Source: Propionicimonas sp. (GTDB lineage Bacteria; Actinomycetota; Actinomycetes; Propionibacteriales; Propionibacteriaceae). From it: DNA of 35,380 nucleotides. The stretch lies in contig NZ_JARKPQ010000260.1 in NCBI RefSeq assembly GCF_029975155.1, positions 1 to 35,380 of the forward strand, read 5' to 3'. The stretch's first letter is position 1, and every line of letters begins with the position of its first letter. Shown one piece after another: positions 1 to 10,423 of the stretch. The position numbers and the translations under genes are program-made. Under the pieces are notes generated by a model. It made no database searches. It was not told the DNA's origin and was given only the letters and a program-made list of their open reading frames with translations.

Positions 1-3000
1 GTCTCAGCGAACCCACGAACAGCCTTGCCGACCACCTTCGCCGCACCCACACCCAACCCGGCCGAGGCCAACCCAACCTCACCATTATTGAGAATGCACT
101 CAGCCTGACCAGCATCATGAGGACAACTCATCGCCCCATACACCGCACCACCAACGAACCCGCCGGCCAGCACACAACCCACCGAGCCGACACCGGCAGT
201 CACCACCCCACAACCACCGGTCACCACCACATCCGCAGCCACCGACACCGCAGTCGCAGCAAGCTCCTCCCGATTGTCATAAGCCCACTTCGCCGCCTGC
301 CCCGCCACCTTCCGCACCTGCGAACCCAACGACCTGCCCGCCGACCCCAACGACCTGGCAGCACCCGCCCCCGCCTTGGCCACGGCCTTCGCCGCCGCCG
401 ACGCGACCCGACCCGCAGCCCGCACCGAGTCCTTGAACAACTTCGTCGCCGCACCCACCGCACGATCCAGCCAGTCCGGCCACCGACCAGAGGGATCCAC
501 CAGATTCGTCGGCGAATCAAACGCATAGGCATACCGATTGAACGACACCGGAACAGTCGGATCCCCAGCGATCGTGTCCGCCTGCACAAACCGACCCAAC
601 CCCGGACTGTACGCACGAGCACCCATCCCGAGCAGCCCGCTGGTCGGGTCACTGATCGTGCCCTGATAGCCCAGCGGCACCAAGGCCGACCCGCTGCTGG
701 CCAGCACCTGGCCGAACCCGTCATAGCGGGCCTGGCTGGCGGCCGTCTTCCCGGTGTAGACCCTCTCCACATCACCATGACTGTTGGTGAAGGCATGCTG
801 GCTCACACCCGAAGCGCTGACGTAGCCCAGCAAGAACCCGTCCGGCCCCGACAACACATCCACCGGATCACCACTGCCCGGACGATAGACGCCGACCACG
901 GCACCCTGACCCTGATAGGCCAGACCCGCCGTCACGCCCCCAACGCTCTGACTAGCAACCCTGCCCAACCCGTCCCGCACGAAACCGGTCGAGCCGTCCT
1001 CGGTCTGGCTGCCGACCAGTTCGCCGAACGCGTTGTAGGCCAGAGCGAGATCACCCAGCTGCGTCATCAATCCGTCAGCATCGCTGTGATAGGCGGTGTC
1101 GCCGGAGTCACTGATCAGCCGATCCGCCAGGTCGTAGCCGAAGTCGATCGCCTCATCCTGACCGGCGCGCACAGTGACGCGGTTGCCGTCGGCGTCCCAG
1201 CCGTAGTCGATGGTGGACGTCACGGTCGTACCCGTGGTCACCTTCTCCTGAATGAGCCGTCCAGCGGCGTCATAGCTGTAGCCGGTCGTGTCGCTGGCGC
1301 CCTTGTCGGTCGCGATCAGCCCGTCGTCGGTGTAGGTCAGGGTGTGGCTGGTTCCTCCGCTGACCTTCGTGATCTGGCCGGCACTGTCATAGGCGCGGCT
1401 CTCGCTCAGGCCGGTCGTGGGGCTGGCCGCCGAGCGCCCAGCCAGCTGACCGGCTTTGTTGTAGGTGAGGTTCAGGTTGATCGGGCCGCGGACCGTGGCC
1501 GGGTAGCCGCGAATGTCGTAGCCCAGTGTGGTGGTCTGCCCGGCGACACCGGTCATCGACTGGAGCCGCTGAGCCAGGTCGTAGCCGTAGGCGATCGTGC
1601 CCAGAGGGCTGGCGGCCCGCGCCAGCAGTCCGCGCGCGTTGTACTCCCACGTGGTGGTGATGTCGCCGGACGGTCCGGCGGCTTTCGCCTCGGTGAGCCT
1701 GCCGGCATCGTCGTAGCCGAAGGTGCGGACGTCGGGCTGCGCATCGGGCCTGGTGGCCGTCGAACCGACAGCCTGGCCGGCGTCGTCGTAGCGGTGTTCC
1801 ACGATGCGCCCGGACGGATACTCGGCCTTGGTGACCTGGCCCGTGGCGTCATGGCTGTAACGGGTCGTGGCGCCGAGCGGATCCGTCTCGCTGGCGAGGC
1901 TGCCCTGGTCGTCGTAGCGGTACTGGTAGGTACCACCGCGTGGAAGGGTGACCTGTTCGAGCTTCGAGTCCGCCGTCCAGTCCAGCTGGACGGTCGCCCC
2001 GACCGGATCGGTCGCGGACTCTACCCGGCCGGCCCGGTCGACCTCGATGGTGGTGGCGTTGCCCGCCGGCGTGGTGCGAGTGACGGTCTGCCCGTTCTCG
2101 GTCTGGGCGTAACTCGTGGTGGTCTTCTTGCCCAGGCCGTTGGTGACGGACGTCACCCGGCCGCGCACGTCGTAGGTGTAGGTGGTCTTGTAGGGGTCGC
2201 TGGCGGTGGCGAGGCGGCCGGCCTTGTCCCAGGTGTAGTTGAAGTACGTGTTGTCGTTGCGATCCGAGAGCATCCGACCGGCCTTGTCGTAGGTGTAGGC
2301 GTGCGTGACGCCGGCCGGGTCGATGGTCTGGACGACATTGCCGTCGAGGTCGAAGCTGGTCACCCAGGAAGCGCCCAGTCCGTCCCAGACGACCGCCGGA
2401 CGACCTTGTGGGTCGTAGGCCCGACTGGTGGTGACCCCGGTCGGATCAGTGGTCTTGACCAGCCGGTGGAGCGCGTCATAGTCATGGCTGGTGGCATGGC
2501 CCAGCCCGTCGACGCTGCGGATGAGGTTCCCGGCCAGGTCATAGCCGTACCGGCTGGTACGGCCCTCGGCATCGGTGCGCTTGGTGAGCCGGCCGACCGG
2601 GTCGTACTCGAATCGGGTCGTCTTGCCCGCCAGTTCGGACGACGTGACCCGGCCGAGGCTGTCGTAGTGGTGGCTGGTCACCCGCCCGGCCGCGTCCGTG
2701 GTGCTGACAGTACGTCCGGCCAGGTCGTAGCCGGTGTGGGTGGTTCCCGCCGGCCCGTCCTCCTCGATCGGCAGGCCGTCGGCGTTGTAGCCGTAGTGGG
2801 TGGTACCGCCGTTGCTGTCGAGTCGGGAGGCGACCAGGCCGAGGGAGTTCAACGTGGTCCGCTCACGGATACCGAGGGCGTCGCTGACGGTCGTGCGGTG
2901 CCTCTCGTCGTCATAGCTGGTCTCGACCAGCTCGCCGAGCTCATTGACGTAGGTCAGCTGCCGCCCGACGGCGTCGTAGGTCGCCGTGCTCGTGGCGCCG

Positions 3001-6000
3001 GCCGTGTCCTTCCACTTGACGGGGTTGCCCGCCAGGTCATAGCTGGTGGTGTAGGTGTAGCCAAGGGGCGTGACCAGGCTCGCCTGCCGGCCGGCCCGGT
3101 CGTAGGTCATCGTCGTCTTGCTGCCCGCGGGCGTCCACACCACAGCGGGCCGCCCGGCGCGGTCCCACACGGTCTGGGTGATCTGCCCGAGCGGGTCGGT
3201 CACCCGGTAGTCCCGGCCGCCCGGATCGCGCTCGTACCGGGTCACGCCACCCAGCGGGTCGGTCGACGAGGCCAGCCACCCCTCCTCGCTGTACTCCTGC
3301 AAGGTGACCGCGCCGGACGGGTCGGTGTTCTTGACCGGCAGGCCGAGCTGGTTGTACTCGGTCGTGCTCCGTCCGCCGGCAGCGTCGACGACGGCCGACA
3401 CCAGACCCTGCGCGTTGTACTCGTAGCCGGTGGTGGCGGTCTCGCCGGCCGACAGCCGCGTCGTGACCTGGGTCACCCGCCGGTCGGCGTCGTAGCCGAT
3501 GCTGCTTCCGCCGCCACCGGGGTAGCTGACCTCACTGATCGCATCGAAGCTGGTGAGGCTGGTCGCGCGAACCCCGCCCTCGGGGTCGGTGATCTGGACG
3601 ATCTTGCCACGATCGTTCGTGCTGTACCGAGTGGTCGCGCCGTACTCGTCGGTGCTGGTGGCCAGGTCGCCATTGTCGGCATAGGTGAGCGTCCGGCTCC
3701 GGCCCAACGGATCGGTCTGTGACTTGACCTGCCCGAACCGGCCGTAGGTGTAGCGATACTCGCCACCGAGTTGGTCGGTGACAGCTGCCAGCCGGCCGTC
3801 GTCGTCATAGGTACGGGTGACCTTGCCGCCGTCGGACTGGGTGGTGACCAGCGGCTGGTGATCGGCCGAGAACGTGGTCGCCGTCGACACCCCCGACGGA
3901 TCGGTCTGCCATACCTGATCACCCCGACCGTTGTAGAACGTCGCGGTCGACAGCGCCGAATAGCCGGTCATCGCCTCGGTGGGGACACCGCGGACGTCCG
4001 CCACCTGGCGGCCTTCCGCGTCATAGACCAGATGGTGGCTGACCGATCCAACCGTCTCGACGACCAGCCGTCCCAGGTCGTCATACTGCTGCACCATCGT
4101 GTGCCCGTCGGCGTACCGGGTCGTCGTGCGACGCCCGTCCGGGTCATAGGCGAACTCGAGTCGGCCCGAGCCCTGCTCCTCCAGCCAGGACACCCGGCCC
4201 TGCCCGTCGTACGCCGCCGCCAACCGGACGGCGCCGCTCGGCGCCACCACCCGGGTCAGCCGCCCGTCACCGTCATAGGTGTAGGTCTCGGACTGGCCAT
4301 CGACACCGCGGGCCGCCGCCAGCCGGTCGCCGCTGTAGGTGAACTCGGCTCGGCGGCCACTCGAGTCCCGCACCACGCTCAGCCGGCCGGCGTCGCGGTC
4401 GAGCCAGATCCTGCGTCCCGAGACGCCCTCGACCTCGCTCACCGCCCCGTCGGCGTGCCGGACCGTCACCTTGTGGTCCGGGTCCTGCATCAACACCGAG
4501 TCCAGCTCCCCGGACGCCGAGAACTGATAGGTGGTCCGGTCCGCGGTCGTGATCGAGGTCCCCGCCGTTCCGGTCGAGAAGCCGGCGCCCACTCCCTGCG
4601 CCGGGACATAGCCGGCCTGCGGATCGGTCTGGAAGGGAAGGGTGTCCCCGTCGCCGAGGTTCAGCACCGCGTTGCCGGACGCGTCCTTCGACACCGCCTC
4701 GGCATACGAGCTCGACCAGCCGCGCCCCGGCGTCGCGGCGGCACGATCCGACCGATACGACCTGGTCGCCGACAACTCCTTGCCCGCGTCCTGAATGCTC
4801 AGGTCCGTCACGGAATAGCTCAGTGCACCCGTTCTGGTGTCCACCCGTCCGACCCGGGGCGACAGGGCGTCCAGGACAGACGCAGGCACGGGTGCCGGTG
4901 CCGCCGTCATCGATCCGACCGCCTCGCTGCGATACCCGGTCGGGTGCACCTGGCCGCTGGGACACGACTTGCTCGTGACATAGTCGATCGCCGGGACCCA
5001 CGCCTCCGCGTCGGCCTTCAGAACACACTCCGGCAACGGCGTCCGGGTATCGACCCCGTACCAGTTGCCCGACCAGTCCTTCAGATCCTGCGACGGGGGA
5101 TACCAATGGTGGACTCCCGCCAACAACGAGTTGAACCGCACGTCAGCGTCGGCTCGCGTCACCGTGCCGCCGTTCACCACCGGCTGCGACAACAAAGTGT
5201 TGAACCAGAACCTGACCTTCTCCGGGAAGCTGATATAGGTGGCCCACCCCAGCGAAGACTCGAACCGGTTCCCCACAATGTCGGCAACCGCCTTGTACGA
5301 AGTCAGCCCGCACTTCGCCCTGGCGAACGTGTTGTTGTAGATCCCCGCCGGCGCCGTGTCCGACGTGTCCGAGACGATCAACGGGCTGATCATTGCGTCC
5401 GAGAGGTTCGAGTTCGAGATCGTGATCGGGACGTTCTGGACCGACACCATGCCGACCTGGCAGGCGATCGCCGAACCGTAGTTGCCGTAGCGAACATCGG
5501 TGTAGTCGATCACCGAGGCAGTCACGACCGCACCACTGGAAGCCCGACGGAAGTTGAGATTCCCCCAGTCCCCGCGGCCGGGCGTCGACGCGTCGCCATC
5601 ACCATTCGTATCACCGGCGACGGCATCATCCGTGAAAGAGGTGATCACCACGCGTCGATCCGGCAGACCCAAGGACAAAAGCTGACCCCAGACCACCATG
5701 GACGACGTCAGCCCGTCGAACTTCACCACCGTGCCCGGCAGCAGGGTCAACGACACCCCGGCAGGAACCGTGAGCTGCCCGCGCAGCACATACGGCGACC
5801 CCTCCGGGCCCCACGTCTCATCCGAGGTCAGCCGATAGTCCGTGAGCACCGTGGGGCCGGGGCTCGTGGGGCGGGTGATCGCGCTGTCCGGCACCACCGC
5901 TGCCGGCGCAGCCGCCGGATCCACCGCCTCCGGATCGTCCGGCAGGCCTGCCGCGGCCGCGGGCACAGCCCCCCACACGGCCAACTGGGACACCAGCGCC

Positions 6001-6047
6001 ACAACCACGCCAGCAGACAACACACGGACAGCGGAGCGGAACGACAT
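1..6047 (-). CDS. Secreted Rhs/YD-repeat polymorphic toxin-like giant protein (C-terminus beyond window)
   Basis: The minus-strand frame from the ATG at 6047 appears open to the window edge, giving at least 2015 codons. A GAGGT box lies about 8 bases before the start. The protein begins MSFRSAVRVLSAGVV and has a hydrophobic stretch ending in AVPAAAAG, a Sec signal peptide. Residues about 80-330 look like a parallel beta-helix (LTVPAGVSLTLLPGTVVKFD). Around 397-445 there is an Rhs N-terminal (DUF6531-like) region (VDTRTGALSYSVTDLS). From about 570 to 1790 there are dozens of YD repeats of the type YDxxGRLxxxTDPxG. The Rhs core signature GLLGMGARAYSPGLGRF is at about 1804-1820. By family knowledge the beta shell encloses a variable C-terminal toxin or effector. 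Here the region after the core is Ala/Lys-rich and then hydrophobic with several Cys, and it is cut by the edge, so no toxin class can be named. An immunity gene, if any, lies left of base 1. A WapA-like role in contact-dependent competition is inferred. Confidence 0.9.
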   Translation of the reverse strand, partial: MSFRSAVRVLSAGVVVALVSQLAVWGAVPAAAAGLPDDPEAVDPAAAPAAVVPDSAITRPTSPGPTVLTDYRLTSDETWGPEGSPYVLRGQLTVPAGVSLTLLPGTVVKFDGLTSSMVVWGQLLSLGLPDRRVVITSFTDDAVAGDTNGDGDASTPGRGDWGNLNFRRASSGAVVTASVIDYTDVRYGNYGSAIACQVGMVSVQNVPITISNSNLSDAMISPLIVSDTSDTAPAGIYNNTFARAKCGLTSYKAVADIVGNRFESSLGWATYISFPEKVRFWFNTLLSQPVVNGGTVTRADADVRFNSLLAGVHHWYPPSQDLKDWSGNWYGVDTRTPLPECVLKADAEAWVPAIDYVTSKSCPSGQVHPTGYRSEAVGSMTAAPAPVPASVLDALSPRVGRVDTRTGALSYSVTDLSIQDAGKELSATRSYRSDRAAATPGRGWSSSYAEAVSKDASGNAVLNLGDGDTLPFQTDPQAGYVPAQGVGAGFSTGTAGTSITTADRTTYQFSASGELDSVLMQDPDHKVTVRHADGAVSEVEGVSGRRIWLDRDAGRLSVVRDSSGRRAEFTYSGDRLAAARGVDGQSETYTYDGDGRLTRVVAPSGAVRLAAAYDGQGRVSWLEEQGSGRLEFAYDPDGRRTTTRYADGHTMVQQYDDLGRLVVETVGSVSHHLVYDAEGRQVADVRGVPTEAMTGYSALSTATFYNGRGDQVWQTDPSGVSTATTFSADHQPLVTTQSDGGKVTRTYDDDGRLAAVTDQLGGEYRYTYGRFGQVKSQTDPLGRSRTLTYADNGDLATSTDEYGATTRYSTNDRGKIVQITDPEGGVRATSLTSFDAISEVSYPGGGGSSIGYDADRRVTQVTTRLSAGETATTGYEYNAQGLVSAVVDAAGGRSTTEYNQLGLPVKNTDPSGAVTLQEYSEEGWLASSTDPLGGVTRYERDPGGRDYRVTDPLGQITQTVWDRAGRPAVVWTPAGSKTTMTYDRAGRQASLVTPLGYTYTTSYDLAGNPVKWKDTAGATSTATYDAVGRQLTYVNELGELVETSYDDERHRTTVSDALGIRERTTLNSLGLVASRLDSNGGTTHYGYNADGLPIEEDGPAGTTHTGYDLAGRTVSTTDAAGRVTSHHYDSLGRVTSSELAGKTTRFEYDPVGRLTKRTDAEGRTSRYGYDLAGNLIRSVDGLGHATSHDYDALHRLVKTTDPTGVTTSRAYDPQGRPAVVWDGLGASWVTSFDLDGNVVQTIDPAGVTHAYTYDKAGRMLSDRNDNTYFNYTWDKAGRLATASDPYKTTYTYDVRGRVTSVTNGLGKKTTTSYAQTENGQTVTRTTPAGNATTIEVDRAGRVESATDPVGATVQLDWTADSKLEQVTLPRGGTYQYRYDDQGSLASETDPLGATTRYSHDATGQVTKAEYPSGRIVEHRYDDAGQAVGSTATRPDAQPDVRTFGYDDAGRLTEAKAAGPSGDITTTWEYNARGLLARAASPLGTIAYGYDLAQRLQSMTGVAGQTTTLGYDIRGYPATVRGPINLNLTYNKAGQLAGRSAASPTTGLSESRAYDSAGQITKVSGGTSHTLTYTDDGLIATDKGASDTTGYSYDAAGRLIQEKVTTGTTVTSTIDYGWDADGNRVTVRAGQDEAIDFGYDLADRLISDSGDTAYHSDADGLMTQLGDLALAYNAFGELVGSQTEDGSTGFVRDGLGRVASQSVGGVTAGLAYQGQGAVVGVYRPGSGDPVDVLSGPDGFLLGYVSASGVSQHAFTNSHGDVERVYTGKTAASQARYDGFGQVLASSGSALVPLGYQGTISDPTSGLLGMGARAYSPGLGRFVQADTIAGDPTVPVSFNRYAYAFDSPTNLVDPSGRWPDWLDRAVGAATKLFKDSVRAAGRVASAAAKAVAKAGAGAARSLGSAGRSLGSQVRKVAGQAAKWAYDNREELAATAVSVAADVVVTGGCGVVTAGVGSVGCVLAGGFVGGAVYGAMSCPHDAGQAECILNNGEVGLASAGLGVGAAKVVGKAVRGFAE

Positions 6048-6202
6048 CGTAGGGACCTCAACAGCCGCAACCAGGGGATGGACGCTCTCAGACTGGCACA
6101 ACCGCCTCGGCCGCGCACCGATTCAGACAAAGTCGACCCGGGCGGCCGCGGCTCACCACGCTCGCGCTGCCCCGGCCAAGAGGCCATGTGCCCCCGCAAT
6201 GG

Positions 6203-6248
6203 CGCACTCTCGGCATGATCGCACTTGTGCGATCATGCCGAGAGTGCG
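6203..6248. promoter_or_regulatory. Perfect 22-bp inverted repeat, candidate operator of the toxin-antitoxin pair
   Basis: Arms at 6203-6224 and 6227-6248 are exact reverse complements separated by TT. The inner 11-mer CATGATCGCAC occurs at 6214-6224, inverted at 6227-6237, and again in that inverted orientation at 6244-6254, five bases before the toxin ATG at 6259. Repeated palindromic sites directly before a toxin-first TA operon fit binding by the XRE antitoxin, as known for HigA-type regulators. The function is inferred. The element could also act as a terminator for transcripts entering from either side. Confidence 0.6.
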
Positions 6249-6258
6249 ATCATGACGG

Positions 6259-6582
6259 ATGGCTGAGATCGAGTTGCACGACGAGGTCACAGCCTGGCTC
6301 GGCAGCCTGACCCAGGAAGAGTGGGAACGAGTCGCGGTGGTCGTTGACCGACTCGCGGAGTTGGGTTCGACCGCTCGGATGCCGTTCTCACGCAGCCTTG
6401 GCAAGGGACTGTACGAGTTGCGGTTCACCCTCGGCCCTACGGCCAGGCGGATCACCTACCGGTTCACCAAGGACGGCCGGATCATCCTGCTCACGACCTT
6501 CCGCAAACAACGCAACAGCGAGCGTCATGAGATCGCGCGGGCACGAGACGCTGCAGATGGCTGTGCAAACGACTACCCGTAA
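6259..6582 (+). CDS. higB: HigB/Gp49-like RelE-superfamily toxin
   Basis: This 107-residue protein has the core of the phage-derived Gp49-like / HigB family (RelE fold): SLGKGLYELRFTLGPTARRITYRF followed in the same stretch by GRIILLTTFRKQRNSERHEIARAR. Family members are ribosome-associated mRNA endonucleases. The basic residues in RKQRN...R match the usual C-terminal RNA-contact and catalytic region. The gene is first in a two-gene operon, and its TAA stop region is fused to the next reading frame. The ATG at 6259 follows the 22-bp inverted repeat with no strong ribosome binding site, so expression may be weak or leaderless. It is divergent from the Rhs gene. Toxic activity is inferred from family and gene order. 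The name higB is by similarity of type, not a confirmed orthologue. Confidence 0.8.
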   Translation: MAEIELHDEVTAWLGSLTQEEWERVAVVVDRLAELGSTARMPFSRSLGKGLYELRFTLGPTARRITYRFTKDGRIILLTTFRKQRNSERHEIARARDAADGCANDYP

Positions 6583-6593
6583 TGGAGGACGAC

Positions 6594-6914
6594 ATGGGCA
6601 ACTACTCCCGCTGGGACGACGTCAGGAACACGCGCGCTCCCGTGGCCCCGGAACGTCGCGCTGAAATCGAACAGGACCTTGCGCTCGGGCAACTCATCTA
6701 CGATCTGCGCACCGAGGCGGGCCTCAGCCAGCGCGAACTGGCAGTACGGATGGGCACGACCCAGTCCGTGATCTCCCGCCTCGAGGAAGGAGGCGGCGCT
6801 CGCAACCGCATCGACACGCTGGCCCGCGTGGCCACAGCACTTGGACGCCACTTGGTGGTCTCTTTCCCTGAACGGGTCCCCGCCGTGATGAAGGACGCCG
6901 TCCAGGTTGCGTGA
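6594..6914 (+). CDS. higA: XRE-family HTH antitoxin (HigA-like)
   Basis: The product has 106 residues, with a helix-turn-helix of the XRE/Cro type in the middle (LIYDLRTEAGLSQRELAVRM, then GTTQSVISRLEEGGG and IDTLARVATALGRHL). Two starts are possible. The ATG at 6582 overlaps the toxin stop by one base. The ATG at 6594 has a GGAGG box ending five bases before it, so 6594 is chosen; the longer form would add MEDD. In such pairs the N-terminal region neutralises the toxin and the HTH represses the shared promoter, here most likely through the inverted repeat at 6203-6248. Translation is coupled to the toxin gene by proximity. The gene ends just before a small metK-like relic, at the border between accessory and core DNA. 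Confidence 0.82.
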   Translation: MGNYSRWDDVRNTRAPVAPERRAEIEQDLALGQLIYDLRTEAGLSQRELAVRMGTTQSVISRLEEGGGARNRIDTLARVATALGRHLVVSFPERVPAVMKDAVQVA

Positions 6915-6919
6915 CGGCG

Positions 6920-6976
6920 TCAGCCTTTGACAGCGGCGACCAGCGCCTCAGCGTGGGGGCTATCGCCGGACCAGCC
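6920..6976 (-). pseudogene. Possible remnant of a metK 3' end
   Basis: On the minus strand, the bases from an in-frame TAG near 6974-6976 down to a TGA at 6920-6922 read GWSGDSPHAEALVAAVKG. The last residues (AEALVAAVKG-stop) resemble the end of the intact metK 110 bases away ([14 protein letters not shown]), with different codons. The fragment has no start and follows the antitoxin stop closely. It may be the tail of a metK allele left by recombination when the accessory block arrived. At this length chance similarity is possible. Confidence 0.35.
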
Positions 6977-6995
6977 CTAGCGGGGTGTCGCCGGC

Positions 6996-7042
6996 CCTTC
7001 GTGACGCGGTCCCCCGCTCGCGCGCGTCTCGACAGGCTCGAC
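6996..7042. repeat. Dispersed intergenic repeat (copy 1)
   Basis: The sequence CCCTTCGTGACGC near 6999 followed by GTCTCGACAGGCTCGAC at 7026-7042 also occurs, rearranged, at 18694-18778. Its first half recurs inside pyrD near 12238. It lies between the accessory block and metK. Similar short palindromic motifs are common between genes of actinomycetes; no function is visible. Confidence 0.5.
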
Positions 7043-7060
7043 GGGCGGTTTGGATCGCGC

Positions 7061-8244
<1,184 letters not shown>

Positions 8245-8248
<4 letters not shown>

Positions 8249-9471
8249 TCGGGGTTCCTCTCATCGACGGTGCAGGCGGCATCAAGGATCGCATGCGCCA
8301 CCGACGTCTTGGCACCGGCCGCCCGGCCGACGATCCCGGACGCCGTGAGCAACAGCACCTGGTTGTCCGCCGCACCGAACACGGCGCCGCCGGAGACATT
8401 GTTCAGCACCAGGAGCTGACAACCCTTGCGCGCGAGCTTCGCCGTGCCGAGTTCGACCAGTTCCGCCTCGTCCGCCGCGGTCTCCGCGGCGAACCCGACC
8501 ACCACCTGGCCCGGACGGCGGGCAGCGGCCAGCCCCGCCAGGACGTCCGTGGTCTGGGTGAACTCCACGGTCAGCCCGGCGTCACCGGACTTCTTCAGCT
8601 TGGTGGCACTCGGGCGGACCGGGGTGTAGTCGGCCGGTGCGGCCGCCATCACCACCACGTCCGCGGACGGCGCCAGCCGGTTCATCTCCGCAGCCAGGTC
8701 GGCGGTCGAGACCACCGGAACGACCTCCACGGCCGCCGGCGGCTCGATGGCGAGGTTGGCGGCCACGAGCGTCACGTCCGCACCCCGCTGGACGGCGGCC
8801 CGGGCCAACGCGACCCCCATCCGGCCCGAGGACGAGTTGCCGACGAAACGCACCGGGTCGAGCGCCTCGCGGGTACCCCCGGCACTGATCACGACCTTCT
8901 TTCCGGCGAGGTCCTGGGCGGCCATCCGCCGCACGGCCCCGGCATCGGCGAGAGCCGCGAGCGCGGACGCCTCGATGTCCTCCGGCTCCGGGAGGCGTCC
9001 CGGTCCGGAGTCAGTTCCGGTCAGCCGGCCCTCCGCCGGCCGCAGCACGACCACTCCGCGGGACCGCAGCGTCGCGACGTTCGCCTGCGTGGCGGGATGC
9101 AGCCACATCTCGGTGTGCATCGCCGGCGCCATCACCACCGGGCAGGTGGCGGTCAGCAGCACATTGGTGAGCAGGTCGTCCGCCCGCCCGGACGCCGCGC
9201 GAGCGAGCAGGTCAGCGGTGGCCGGGGCGACGACCACCAGGTCGGCCTCGCGGCCGAGCCGGACATGGCTCACCTCGTGGGCGTCGGCCAGGACGGACGT
9301 GTGCGCCGGACGTCCGGACAGCGCCGCCCACGTGGTCTCGCCGACGAAGGAGAGCGCGGTGGCGGTGGGCACCACCTGCACCTCGTGGTCGGCCTCGGTG
9401 AACCGGCGCAACAGCAGGCACGCCTTGTAGGCGGCGATGCCTCCGGCCACGCCGAGGACGATCCGGCTCAT
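8245..9471 (-). CDS. coaBC: Bifunctional phosphopantothenoylcysteine decarboxylase / phosphopantothenate-cysteine ligase
   Basis: CoaBC carries out two successive steps of coenzyme A synthesis: ligation of cysteine to 4'-phosphopantothenate, then FMN-dependent decarboxylation. The N-terminal half is the flavoprotein CoaC domain: [18 protein letters not shown], the catalytic His in [16 protein letters not shown], and a flap [15 protein letters not shown]. The C-terminal half from about residue 190 is the CoaB domain: [36 protein letters not shown] and VLNNVS. The length of 408 is usual. The flap lacks the Cys seen in the E. coli enzyme, which by memory is common in actinobacterial CoaBC. The ATG at 9471 is 13 bases after the rpoZ stop, and the 3' end overlaps metK. 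Confidence 0.96.
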
Positions 9472-9483
9472 CGACGGGCGGGC

Positions 9484-9822
9484 TCAGCCCAGGTCGTCGG
9501 CGCCGAACGGGTCCAGCGAGAAGTCGGGGTCGGCGGACGCCTCCGCGCGGGCGGCGGCCTCGGCCTCCGGATCGATCTCCGTGCACTCCAAGACCCCGGC
9601 GTTCACCTCGCGCAGCGCGATCGACAGCGGCTTCTCCTGGATGCCGATGTCCACCAGCGGGCCGACGTTCTCCAGCAGGCCCTCGCCGAGCTGGCTGTAG
9701 TAGGCGTTGATCTGCCGGGCACGCTTCGCAGCGAACAGCACCAGCCGGTACTTCGAATCGACCTTGGTGAGCAGTTCGTCGATCGGCGGGTTGGTGATCC
9801 CCTCGGGAGTGTGAGTGCTCAA
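9484..9822 (-). CDS. rpoZ: DNA-directed RNA polymerase omega subunit
   Basis: The omega subunit assists assembly of RNA polymerase by holding the beta' chain. The 112-residue product shows the family core [37 protein letters not shown], followed by [19 protein letters not shown] and an acidic tail, as in other actinomycetes. The start is TTG at 9822, with AGGA eight bases upstream, and no better in-frame start precedes the core. The gene lies between gmk and coaBC, the usual actinobacterial neighbours. Confidence 0.95.
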   Translation of the reverse strand: MSTHTPEGITNPPIDELLTKVDSKYRLVLFAAKRARQINAYYSQLGEGLLENVGPLVDIGIQEKPLSIALREVNAGVLECTEIDPEAEAAARAEASADPDFSLDPFGADDLG

Positions 9823-9871
9823 ATTCGGCTTCCTGATCGTGGACCGCGGCCGCGCGGGAAGCGCGCAGCCG

Positions 9872-10423
9872 TCACAGACCCAACAACTCTACCAACTGCC
9901 CCACCGCAGCGCCCAAATCGTCGTTCACCACGACATGGTCGAACTCTGCCGCCGCGGCCAGTTCGCCCTCCGCCGTCCGCAGTCGCCGGGCGACCTGGGC
10001 CGGCGTCTCGGTGCCCCGGGCGGCCAGCCGATCCCTGAGGGCGTCGAAGGACGGCGGTGCGATGAACACCGTCCGCACCTCCGGCAGGCGCGCCTTGACC
10101 TGCCGTGCGCCCTGCACCTCGATCTCGAGGATCACCCGCCGCCCGGCGGCGACCGCGGCCCGCACCGGCGCCGCGGGCGTCCCGTACCGGTCGGAGCCGT
10201 GCACGAGCGCCCATTCGAGCAGACCGTCCGAGGCGACCAGTTCGTCGAACTCCGCCTCGCTCACGAACAGGTAGTGCTGCCCGTCCACTTCCCCCGGACG
10301 GGGCGCGCGGGTCGTCGCGGAGACGGAGACCCACAGCTTTGGGTGGAGCGCGCGGAGGGCCTGGACGACCGTCCCCTTGCCGACCGCGGTTGGACCTGAG
10401 ATGACAGTGACGTCACCGGTCAC
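9872..10423 (-). CDS. gmk: Guanylate kinase
   Basis: Gmk phosphorylates GMP to GDP with ATP. The 183-residue protein has the P-loop GPTAVGKGT at residues about 10-18 (the commoner form is GPSGVGKGT). It also has the GMP-binding segment [36 protein letters not shown], the [13 protein letters not shown] strand and a C-terminal [10 protein letters not shown]. The start is GTG at 10423, which lies inside the 3' end of mihF, so the two genes overlap by 11 bases. Gene order mihF-gmk-rpoZ is standard in Actinomycetota and supports a shared transcript. Confidence 0.95.
   Translation of the reverse strand: MTGDVTVISGPTAVGKGTVVQALRALHPKLWVSVSATTRAPRPGEVDGQHYLFVSEAEFDELVASDGLLEWALVHGSDRYGTPAAPVRAAVAAGRRVILEIEVQGARQVKARLPEVRTVFIAPPSFDALRDRLAARGTETPAQVARRLRTAEGELAAAAEFDHVVVNDDLGAAVGQLVELLGL

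Noticed and set aside
117..6218. Two very long plus-strand reading frames opposite the Rhs gene
   Set aside because: They are Arg/Pro/Gly-rich shadows created by GC-biased codons of the minus-strand Rhs frame, which has clear YD repeats and a signal peptide.
9000..9030. Broken coaBC because of a missing flap cysteine
   Set aside because: The [13 protein letters not shown] form is, as far as I recall, usual in actinobacterial CoaBC, and the rest of the protein is intact.
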